A program made the translations under genes and the position numbers. 64,000 bases of DNA, from contig JAMPIT010000258.1 in NCBI GenBank assembly GCA_026261815.1, positions 17,998,501 to 18,062,500 on the forward strand. The letters are read 5' to 3'. This document shows positions 50,101-62,100 of this stretch, one piece after another. Position 1 is the first letter of the stretch. Each line of letters begins with the position of its first letter. The notes beneath the pieces were generated by a model. It had not been told where the DNA came from. It saw only the letters and a list, made by a program, of their open reading frames with translations, and did not search any database. The stretch is from Monarcha castaneiventris obscurior (lineage: Eukaryota > Chordata > Aves > Passeriformes > Monarchidae).

Positions 50101-53100
50101 TTTTCAGCAGCTTTTATGCCACCATGCACATTAATACCCCATCTTAACCTATATTCCAAGTCATTCAGAACTTAATTTTCATTTAAGTTTTATTTAGAAC
50201 TAAATAAAACAAATAGGTACTTGGCAGTAAGAATTCTGTAACTACTATCTCTTGAAGCATTCTATAAAACAAAGATGGTCAGACATTCTTTTTCCTGTAA
50301 GAAAAAATAAAGATAGTGCAGGTATTGCTTGTAGTCTGGCATTTTTTCGGATACTCAAAACTTAGCTTTCAAATCAGATTAAAAGTTTTTCTAATCAACC
50401 AAAATTCATTTGAAATTGTCTTTTTCTGGATGTTCAGTCAGGAAGATGTGAAGATGTTAGAATGTTAGTATGTGTACCTGGAAAGATAGAATAAAAGAAT
50501 TGGAGAAATGTGCAAGTATCTTAGTTAAAAAGAAGATAGGAAAAAAAAAATTTAAGCAAGGGGTACTTTAAACAGGCCTTGGCTGGAAAGGTTCCATTAA
50601 GCTGCATCTTTCTGAACTGCTCAGTAATAGTAGCTTCAGAGATTATTTTTACTTGTATGCTCAGATGAGCTGTTCTGAATAAACACATTGGAAAGGGACC
50701 ATTTTTAAGTTTTCATTTCAGTTTTATCATTCTGTGAAAATCCTTTTCCTGTGAGGCATCAAAACGCCAAGAAGAGCATTTAAACTCAGATATAAAACAA
50801 ATATCTCTTACTTTTAGTGCATTATCAAGACTCAGGAGAATTGAGAATAGAATGACCTCTAACTGTGGGTTTTTTAATCATCAGCCTGTCATAAATGCAT
50901 GGATTTAGTCCTTCTGCACAGTCACTGCAACATTTAGAAATAAATGTACTTCAGGTGGTGTACCTGATCTTGTGATGTTAGTTTCAGTTTTGCCAAAATA
51001 AGAAAAAGGTGTTACACACTACTTAAATGTCTTCAAATTGGCTACTTATATATTATGCTGGATGTCATTTTGAACTTGTTTGACAAAATACTCATAAGAA
51101 TTTTAATATTTACCATTACTTAGTTCTGTATTCCTTCATGTATTCACATTCATTTTAGTGGAATGCAGTATGATGTAGAAGCATAGGTAGATAGTGCTGA
51201 CAAGGTTCATATGTTAAAATTGACTTCACAAGTTGTATTTTGTTGGGTTATACAGTTTAAACTTTTCCAGTCACTTTAAGGACTGACTTTGAATTGATAG
51301 GTGCTTATAGAATGAGCAGGAAATAATTATGCAACTCAGCCAAATAAATATCTGGCCATCTTGAAAGTTGTGTTTCATATGTTAGGGAAAAGAAGTGTAA
51401 TTAAAAGATGTTTTTACACAGTTACAGTAATTAATGTTAAATGTAGAGGTAAATTTTGTTTTCCCAACTGGTGTTCACCAGGTCTTTTTTTTTTCCCCCC
51501 ACTTTCCTTATTCATTGATTCGTTTCAGTATGAGGAGTATCATGTAAGTTGTGAGACATGGAATTGTGTAGTAGCTCTAATACCTTTAAAATATGCAGTA
51601 TGCATTAATATGACAGTTATTATTTTTTCCTGGCATGCTCACTTGTCTCTCTTGTTTTGTATTGTTTTGCTTCGTAAGGCTACTGTAATGAAAGTATTAA
51701 ATGGAGCCCCTTTTTTCTGCACTTTTTCTTTCTCAGAAAAAGACATCTAATCTTTCTGATACTGTCAGTTTTGGCAGTGGAAGTAGTTACATAGATGCGT
51801 GTTCTTGTGGTATCATCATGTGGTTACCTTTGAATTTCTAAAATCCTGCTTGTGTTTAAAAACAAAAAATCCCCATATGTGAAGAGGATTTTGTTTTTTT
51901 TTTTACAAAAGAGGGTGGATAACAGACACCAGTTTGTTTACCTCTCTGGGTATTACTTTTTGACATTTGTTAGTCTTGTGTATTATTTCGTTGTGTTAAA
52001 ACTGAGAAGTTTGGGTGTGTTAGTTTAGACTTTTCCCTTCCTATCAGAGCCTTCTACATAATTAAAATGGCAGTGAAATGTTAGCTGAGATACAGTCTTT
52101 TGAACAGTAAGATAAGTACTTCTGGTTTATGTAGGGTTGGGGTTTTTTGTTGGTTGGTTTGTGGGTTTGTTTAGTTTTATTTCCTGTAAAGGAAAGAATC
52201 TTGAAACCTACAAAATCCTCACTTTCTTTATCCTTACTAGTAGAACAATAAGCTTCCTACTGGAAAGATTGATATTGGTGCCGTTTGAAGCCCCTCCTTA
52301 ATGTGACATAAGGATTAATTGATGTTTTCATTTTTGTTGTCTCTTCTCACAGAGTCAGACTGCATTGCACTTAACGTTGTGTTATGTCTGTAGCTCTGAG
52401 TTTAAATAAGTGGACTATTTTGTGTTTCTGGAGTTAACTGTATTAATATTTTTAATTAATTTAAAGCGATTATCTTGAAATATTAAGAAAATCTCTCTTC
52501 TGTCATTTTTTTTTAAGCGGGCCCAAGCTGTTCTTCAGGCAGTGACGGCTGTGCAGGCATCAAATGCTCCCATTAGTGGGACCACTGTTAGTGAGAGTGC
52601 AGTGACTCCAGCTCAGAGTCCAGTACTTAGAATAATTATTGACAACATGTACTATCCAGTAACCCTGGATGTTCTTCATCAGGTAAGTCAAATTTCATTT
52701 TAACTTGAGCTATGACTGAGAGAAACAGACATGTAAAACTTTATAATGTTTTTGGCAGATTTTCTCTAAATTTGGTGCTGTATTGAAGATAATCACATTC
52801 ACAAAGAATAACCAGTTTCAAGCTTTACTGCAGTTTGGTGATCCAGTAAATGCACAGCAAGCAAAACAAGTAAGTATAGTTCTCTTTTAAGGCTGGAGAT
52901 TTTCCTGTACTCCCAACATTTTACAAACATTGATCTAACAGAGTACTGCCATAACAATGTGTCATACTCCTCCACAGTTTTTTGACATTAAAAAAAAAAA
53001 GTGGAAGTTATTATATAATATGTTGTTATACCATGTGAAAGTGGTGTTTAATGATAGTATGTTTATGGATACTGTGTCTGAACTATTTTAGACGTTTGTA

Positions 53101-56100
53101 TGACCAAATATTATAATAAGACTGCACAGAGATGAAATAATATACAAGACTGCAGTAGTAAAAATGTCAACCAGAAGTAAGAATGTAGGATGTCATGGTG
53201 ATGCATAATTAATTCACCAGAAGCAGCAAATTTAGTAATCCTATTGGATTGTTGTTGGCAGGTACTTTTAAGCATCCATACAAAGATGTGATTTGTGGAT
53301 TAGTTAGTTACAGATCTGTGAAAATATTTAGTTATAGTATCCTAAAAAAAAAAGAAAAAGTAAACTTATTTGTAACCATAAATGCCCAGAAGAGAGAGTG
53401 CAGTTTACTGATGTGACCAGACTGGGAAGAAGCTTTGCAGTAATGATGGGTGAGCAGGATCTTGCTTTTGTTTTATAGGAAACTCTCCTATCCTGGGTAG
53501 GAGAGGCAAGAACAGGTAACTGGTTTTATTCATTATAGCAGGAGAGAGCCTATGGATAAATTATGGCAAAGATCAACAGCATGTCATCTAGACCAGATGG
53601 TTTGAATTAATTGAATGGGATATGTGCACATTTGTGGCAGTAGGAAAGTTGAACCAAAGGGGAAGGTGAGATTTTTATTATTATTATTATAATTTTCAAG
53701 AGATAAATGGAATTAATTTGTATTTTCAAGCCTTCACATGCAGTCTGGGTTTGAGGAAGGCTGATTAAAATTGATGTGCTGGTTAAGTGTTGCTTGGCAG
53801 CATAGAAAATGCTTATTGCCTGTAGATGACAGACTAGCTGAGAACTTCACAAACGTGAAAAGCTCACACCTCAGGCTAAGTTCGCAAATTTTCCTCCTAG
53901 TAGAGGAAAGACAAAAATGGGCTTAATTTTCTGTTGAAAAGAATGAGGACTATATTGAAGTGAAGATTTCATTAAGTGGTGAAGGATGGTCATTTTTGTC
54001 CTTATCACCAAATGAAATACTGGGCATTGAGTAAAAAACTCAATGTGAGATGATCAAGACAGGGAATCATAAGACAATTTCAAAAAGCAGATTGTAAGTT
54101 TTCATGCTATAGAGGAAAATGAAGAGAGAAGAGACGAGATGATTCACGTCTTGATTTATGGTGGTCAACTTCAAGATAATCTGCTCCTGAAAAGCAGTCA
54201 GATCTGGAGATCTGTAGATCTGGAGAACAATTTAAATTAGGGATGTGCTTTTCAGAGTTGAAATAATATCAAAGAGTTGAGAGAGATGCAGATATATCAC
54301 TGTACTACAAAGGAATTTGTATGGATGGGATACACCTTGCAGGTTTAAAATAGTTGTGCAGGAACTAGATCTTAACCTACAAGTGCTGCAGAAATCAATT
54401 GTAGACATTTGGATTTATATTTGAAATATTTGATAAATAGTTGGATGCTAAATGTGCTTGTTACAGAAGGTTGTAGTTCAGGCTTGACTTGGGAAAGCTA
54501 TTTTTCAGTAGTAGATGTTACTGCTGCTTTTAAAGTGCGTTTCTGACGCAAAATACGACATCAAGTGATAAATCTTTTGACCTCGTTTTTTGAGTCATAT
54601 ATATTATCAGAAAATTCAATGGAAAGATGGCGTCTGCAAAATGGACTGTAGTGATGTGAAAATTATCAGTTTAGGAATATATTACAGAGAAGTTACAAAT
54701 GAAAGGATGAGGTATTAAAAGTATGAAAGGAACCTAAAAATCTTTTTCTGTTACTGACTTCAGACAAACTCTGATACTAGTTTGTGGGATACTGTATTGG
54801 TCTTAAAAAAAGCCCCAGCATGTATTTGTTTCTCCAGTTTTGCATGTTTTGATTAGGGTACGTGTTCGCTAGTAGTAGCTCATATGAGAATGACTTAACT
54901 TCATTGAGTAAGTGACTCCTGTATGTACAGTCATTGTCAGTGATGTTGGGGCCTTAATGTCAAACTGAAATGGTCTTTGGTTTATAGTTTTATATTTTAA
55001 CCAGTCTATGCATAAATATACAAAATGTTAAGAGTAGTACCAACTGCAATTATTGAAGGATGATAAATTGGAAGGAAGGTTTGATTTCCCCACTACCCTC
55101 ACAAACTAAATAGAGGAAAATACAGTTCTTACGGTTAAGCCAAGTGCCATCAGAACAGAAATAACTAAAGAAAGGAAGCAGTAAGGTGATAGGGAAAAAA
55201 CCCTTCAGTTTAAATACATCTGGAAGTAGAAGCAAGATGATGTGGTGGCTACAATTAAGTTGCATGGAGTTCAAAATCAAACACGTGGTAAAAAAGTACA
55301 GTTTTCAATTTGTTTTCCATCCGTGTTACTGTAGAAGATAATGGGGAAATTTAATTTTCCGGTGGCCCTCTTCACAGGAAATCAGAATGTGGCCTTAATA
55401 GAAATTGAAGACTTATTAAGGAAGTTAAAGAGCAATTTGAAAAACTCAAGTGATGTAAGTACCAAGGAGAGATGCTATGCATTTGAAGGTTCTGAGAAAA
55501 CAGTGACACTGACAAGAATATATGTTATGAAGCCTGTAGCCCTGTGGGATCTCTTTTGCTATTTGAATGAGCAGCTAGTAAAAAGCCTCATTCCTGCTCC
55601 GCTTGTTTTGTAAGAAACTCATTTCCTGTAAAAGTAGATAGTGGCTACACTGATACTTGTTTCATCACCATCCTCAGGTTGTATCGTTATAGGTTCCTTG
55701 GAACCTCAAGTTCACTGGGAACTTGAGGTTCCATATAATACAGCAATCTAGCCAGGGGTGGAGAAAGTTAACTGAGAATGGGCAAGAGTAGAGTGCATCG
55801 AACTGATGTGCATCTGCTGCTGCTGAAGGTTTTGTTTGGCGATGTCTGTATGGGTATGGAGATACTCTAAGCATTAAAAATAGCCAATTTTTACTGTAAA
55901 TGATGAGTAGTCTTAGCATAAGTAGCAGATTTAAATATTTGAACACCAGTAGTTTGGTATACCATGGAGATGTGAGAGTGCTGGTGTTTCTGTCTGAGAA
56001 GCTGGCTAATTCAGTGTTGCCTTTGTACAAATGTACTATAAGTACCCTTGCCAAATCATGGATGTTAACAGTTATTAATGACTCATCTATAGAAAATTAA

Positions 56101-59100
56101 CTGAGGCTCATACGTAGTGCATACCAGTCATCTTGACCCAGCACAGGTTAAAAATATCACAGAGGTTCTGTTACAGTTGGCCTGTTGATCCTTCCTTGGC
56201 CTACAGGCTGTTCAAAGATTCCAGTGAGGTTTGACTCTGCACTCAAGTTGTCGGCTTTCCAGTTGTTTTGACTTACAACTTCATGGTGGGTCTGTGCTGG
56301 GAGCAGTCTGCAAAAGATCTCTGCTGGTCTGCATTGCCCTAAAATCTGTAACAGGAACTTCAGGTAATCATTGCAGAATGAAAGAAAGGACATCTCCAGA
56401 TAGGATATTGTGCTGAAGGGCTTTTGTCTGCTATTGTATTAGGCTTTTTTGGGCATCTTTAGTTTTAAAGAGCACAATTTACGTTCAGAAATGATAAGTA
56501 GTGTTGAGGTAAACAGGAGAGTTCTGTATTGCATTGAATCAGAAAGCCCAGGAAGTGCAGCAACAGGTCCTTTGCATACAAAATATGTTAATTTTTGAGA
56601 ATGGAATGTATTTACATACACTTTTTAGCCACAGAAATGTCTTGTATCTAAGACACTTTTCTCAAAAGAAATTACTTTCGTTCCAATGCGTATCTGTAGG
56701 ATGCGCTTGGGACACATCTCTCCCAAGAGATACTTACCATGTGACCTTCAGTTACTTTGAGGTACTTATTTTAGCTGGAGTATGTTTTGTAAGTATTGCT
56801 TGATTTGGGGGTTTTTTTAATGCCTTTAGCTCTTATGCCCTTCAAAGATCTTGGTTTTGGTTTTTTGGGTTTGCTGGCACAGCCAAGATGAAGAATGGTA
56901 CTCGCATTTGTAGAAGGGTCTCATGATACTTGATCTTGGTTTGGCCCATGTGTGGTGTGGTGTGGTATGGTATCACATGTGAATGTATGTATAAATACTC
57001 GAAATAAAAGTTTCTTAGCAGTAACTAGAGTTCTTGGAGATGATGTTTGGATGTACATTCTCTAGCAGTAGTGCTGGTCTCTTGTTTTCTTTCAGGATGT
57101 CTATGAGAGGAACAGTGTTTGAGGGTTTGTTGCACATTTTTTGGCTATACAAGTAAGAGCTCAGGACACGCATTCACATTTGTGACTTTACATGTGAACA
57201 ATTAATCTTGAAGAAGATTCTCACCAACCAGCATTTTTCTTGCATTGTTAGAGGTGTATGATGCTGCTGGTAGAGGTGGTTGGGGTGAGGGTTTTTTTTG
57301 GTTTTGGTGCTTGAAGCTTTTCCTAGAGTTTGACTACAGTGCTTTTTAAGAATGCATCTCCTTCCTTTCGGGTTCAGGATGTTCTTTCAGCCTATCTGTT
57401 TCCCAGCTACAATGGATTTCTCTTGTGCAGGGCCTTCTATATGTACTTTTGGTCACTTTGAGTTTGTCATAACGAGGAGTTTTTGCTGTTTCAGTAGAAG
57501 CTTTAGTTACTTATATAGCTCCCTTTAAACATTGACTACTCTAGAAACTGCAAACACAGATATATTTTGGTTTGCTACTTTTTAAGTCTAAAGTATTTCC
57601 ATCAACTTAGCAGCCTTCTGCCAGCCACAAGTCAGTATTTCTACAGACTCCACACAGAGGTATAGTATGAATCCTGATGGGTCCGGTGACTGGGACAAAG
57701 CTAAAGAATACAGCCTTCCAGTCTCACTCATAACCTGTTTTCTTCATTAGGGGAAGGGGTATTCCCTTGATGGGCAATGGCATTGTATTTGACAACAAGT
57801 AAACTCTGGCCGTTTAAGTTGGACCTTCCTCTAATCCATCTTAGTGGGGTTTAGAAGGTAGGAAGTCTTTTAAAAGTGATGGCTGATTCTCAGTGTAAAC
57901 TTTTTTAGGTGTAAGTGTTCAAGTGATATTCTTTTCTCAAATACCAACATTAGGAGTCTTGCATTCTGCTTTGTTACCATGTATAAAAGAGCTAGCAAAT
58001 TGTGTATGCTGTAACGGTGATGCCCACCACCACCCCAACAATACAGAATTAATCCTCAGCTTGTGTTCTATGAATAAGGACAGCAAGTTTTGCTTTTGTA
58101 ATATTGTATAAAGTATTTTTAATAGGAGTTTCAAGCATAGGAGTTTCTCTTTAATTGCTAAGTATTTGTTGATACAGTGTCTAGATTTTCCAGTTTCTAT
58201 AGGTTTTTTGTTCTCTATGTTTTTAGAACTTTCAAGCTATGGCAAAATAATTATGTTGACTTACATATTCTTTTACATTGGCTGCTAATGGTGGTAGTTT
58301 AAGTGATTTCATGAGGCCTGGAGATGTCAGCTATGATAATACGTATTGTAGGGACAGCCTTGCTGGCCCCGGCCTAGCAGAGGGCTGTCTGCAAGATGTT
58401 CAGTTTCCAGGTGCATCACTGTGTGAAAATGGCTGTGTTGCTTCCAGAGCCAGCAGGCACACGAGGTTTGTGCAGTGCTTAGCTCAAAATAGTAAGCCCT
58501 ACCAGAACTTTAATGTGTTGTAAAGTACACTGCAGATGTAACCCCGCTAACTGCAAGAGCTAGCTCAGGTCTAGAACTGGTACATTTCAGTGCAATGTTT
58601 CAGTCCAAACATTGAAATAAAAGATCTGATGTTTGTATTTGAAAATTTGGTTTATTTGTTTTTTTCAGCAATATATATATATATAAAGTAGTTTTATATT
58701 TAACATAATGACTTGATTGAATGCTAATTTTTAAGATGAGCTGCATCTTCACTTCCTAACATTCCTTAAGAATTAAGCTGACTTTGTTTAAAAAGCTTCC
58801 ATGTTTTTAAGTCTCTCATATTTAACTCGTAGTACTTTGAGTAAAAGGAAGATATGCCCAAAACGTAAATGGACTGAAATCCAGGTATATATATTGGCCT
58901 TTATAAAGAATGTTTTCATAGAGTACTAGGTGTTATGCTAATAGGCATTCTTTCAGAAGTACCAATTAATTGTGAAAATGGGATTATAAAAAACAGTAAC
59001 ATCAGGTCAGCAGTTAAAGTTGGTTTTCTTTCAATTTTTTAATTACCTCTAAGGGGTGAAGGAAAACATGCAGGAATAATGTATATATTATGCCTTAACA

Positions 59101-62100
59101 GATGGCTGTCTAACATGGTAGTTAAGTCTAGATTTTATTTTTTCCTCAATCGACTTTCCATGTAAAAGAGTACTTGTGAGATTCTTCATTTTTATTATTT
59201 TTCTTTGAGAAATCTATTTGGTATTATATCCGAATTTAAGCTGTGCTCTGGAATGCAGGCTAATTAGCAATATTCAATAGACAAAATTCAAGTTTGACAG
59301 CATTAAAATGTCCCTTGCTACTTTGGTGCTTAAAAACAGTTTCTAGGTAAGAAGGGAACATTGAGCTTCCTGGAATCATGTTGAGAGGTTAATGCATTTT
59401 AATTGGTTTTAAGCTAGACAGTAAGACAGATAAATATCTATATGCGGACCTTGTTTAAAAAAACAACAACCAAAAACCCCAGCCTTGTGCAGCCAACCTG
59501 TATTGTGTCTTTTAAATAAATTGTGATCTCTTTTCCAGGCCTTAGATGGTCAAAATATTTATAATGCTTGCTGTACCCTACGAATTGATTTTTCCAAATT
59601 GGTGAATTTGAATGTCAAGTACAACAACGATAAAAGCAGGGACTACACTCGTCCTGACCTCCCATCTGGTGATGGACAGCCAACGCTGGACCCAGCTATT
59701 GCTGCAGCATTTGCAAAGGAGACCTCTCTTCTAGGTATGATGTTGACATTCTTCTTCTGTATTGCAAAGCCACTTCATTAAAATATTTATTAATCATTCT
59801 AACAACTTAAATTGCAATAGTGTCCAAAGGCCCATTCAAGGTTTAGTCTATATTGTGATCTGAATTGTAGTAACATAATTATATTGTCTTTAGAAGTACT
59901 GCAAAACATAAATGAAAACTTGCGTGACAAAACGACAAATGCGCAGAGTATTAGAAAAAGTCAAGTTAGTTCAACTTGTATGCTGAAATCCATCCTTCCC
60001 TCTTTCATATGTTCCTGTCTGTGGCCACCTTGCCCACCTTCCCACCAAGATTATAAGAGAGGCTTAAGAAGATTTGCATGATTTCTTCATGCTAATGTGT
60101 ATTTGTAGTATCAGATAATGAAAATAATGTTTTGCTGGTTTCCTTCGAAGAGGAAAGATTATGCTCTCTGCTCAAAAAACCCAAACTGTATGGTGCTAGC
60201 CTGTAGTTTTCTGTGAATAAAAGAAAAAAAATCAGTAGTTGCACTTCTAGTGCTACGGTATATGAGTTCTTGTATCCTGTCAGCCTTTGAGTTCATCAGA
60301 AGTTGGTGAAATGCTCTGATAAAGGTACAGATATATCTATCTTCTGACTATTACCAAAATAATCAATGTGTACTCCTACTCCTGTCAAATTGTTTTTCAG
60401 TGAGAGCACCTTTCACTCTTTAAAATGTAATAGCACTCAGATGTAGAATCATTGCTTCTATAAAAGCTGATGTTATGTTGTGATCATTGTTATTCCCACT
60501 TAGTCTTTTTCTTATTTTTTTCTTTCATAATTTCTTATTTTTGTTCTGAAGAAGACGTAAGAACAACATAAATTTCATGATTTTTTGTACAGCCTGAGCC
60601 AAATTGAAGTAATTTTGAGGTAATGTAGGAAAGAGAGGCCTCTGCTCTCTGTTACAAAAGATAGAAGGCATTTAGTGAATGATGTGAGCCCAGGAAGAGG
60701 TGAATATTGTAGCTAGGGCTACTGAATGTTGCACTGCATTTGCCCCTTTTCTGAAGTCAGGTTACTTGAAGGATACATTTTATATCTAGTTGTAAAGTAC
60801 ACACAAACCCAATTCCCCCAAATTCCAGAGCACTTGACTTTACATCTCCAGCATGACTTGCAAAATGATGTATCACTTGCAGCTACAGCAAAAGTTGTGG
60901 GAAGTAAAAAATACTGTAAGAATCTAAAGTCTCAGAAAAAAAACTAGCTAAAGTTAATTTTCTTTTTTCTCTTTTAACTTCCCATAATTTAAAAACTAAA
61001 ATCTCTCATTTCATGCTTCAGTTGGGAAGGTGGATGAGTGTTTGTGGAGAAGTTTGACACCATAGAGATGAGTGCTGTAGGAACACCCTTGAGGCAATTA
61101 GTAATTCTTTTGTCAGCCCACAGTGACTAGAATGTAGACATGGGGCTGCAGTATGAGTAGTAAGTAGAAAAAAGCAAAGTAAAGCTGCTTATTAATGAGA
61201 CCCATAATATTAGGGATTGTAAAGCAGGGATTTAGGAGAGGAGAGAGTAAAGATTTGTGAGTCGCAGAACAGTGACAAATGCAGCACCACTTACGTAACT
61301 CTGACATTTTCCTGAATCCTGAGAAGTTGGTTTCTAGTCTTAGGCTTACTAAAGTATTTCCTGGTATATAATACTTAAAGTATGCACCAAATGAACAGGT
61401 TTAATTTGCTTGGCATGGCGAAATCACACTCTGTAGATGCTTGGGTCATTGCATTTCTATGGGTATGTTTAATTGGAGTTACTGTGCTTTCTGCAGTTAT
61501 CCAGGTGACTTTAGTGGACTTCATGATCTAGTACTTTAGACCTGAAAGTCACTTAGATATTTGTGATTTTTGTCTGCAAAACTACGAAGTTTAATCACTC
61601 ATTCTTTTGTGTGTATTAAAAGCAATTTCTAAAAAAAATTATGAAGATGACACTTTCAATAACTAATTAAATATTATAATTTTTACTCCTTGGGTAGACC
61701 TCCTTATATGCACTGTTTTTCTAAGCACTAGAAAAATAAAAGGTACACAACCTGAGGGACTTTCATTGCAGCTGTGAAACATTTTCAGAGCATTGGTGAA
61801 GTCAGTCATGTTTATTTTGAGGAGCAGCGGAGATTTTATATCATGCTGGCTTTTTGTTCTGTAAAATTGTTCATTGTTTCAAGAGAGACTTAAGGGAGCT
61901 GGCTACATTTTCTAACTCTGCTTGTGACCAGTTGGGTGAGCTTGGTATATTCTTGACTCTTCATCATCTGTCAAACAGGGATGGTTTCTGAATAGTTTCA
62001 GATAAGTCCTAAACTGTGTATTACATGGTAACTTATTCATAATAGAAACTCTTCTTATGTTTATTTATTAAAAAAACTTTTAATTGCTCAAATTGGAATG

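Larger units (their letters stand above)
52870..59538 (+). other. PTBP2 intron 7
   Basis: A 6.7-kb intron with a perfect 15-bp inverted repeat (55,699-55,733), a (TTA)n run (53,675-53,690), TGTGG repeats (56,951-56,970) and an (AT)7 run (58,671-58,685). Open frames at 55,341-55,613 and 58,278-58,523 are unsupported. No gene or recognisable transposon was found. Confidence 0.85.

Noticed and set aside
51361..51750. 129-codon open frame in intron 5
   Set aside because: No motif, interrupted by a long T/C run, and it lies inside a clear intron.
55341..55613. 90-codon open frame in intron 7, just before the hairpin
   Set aside because: The peptide looks fairly normal in composition, but no family was recognised and there is no link to the hairpin beyond closeness.
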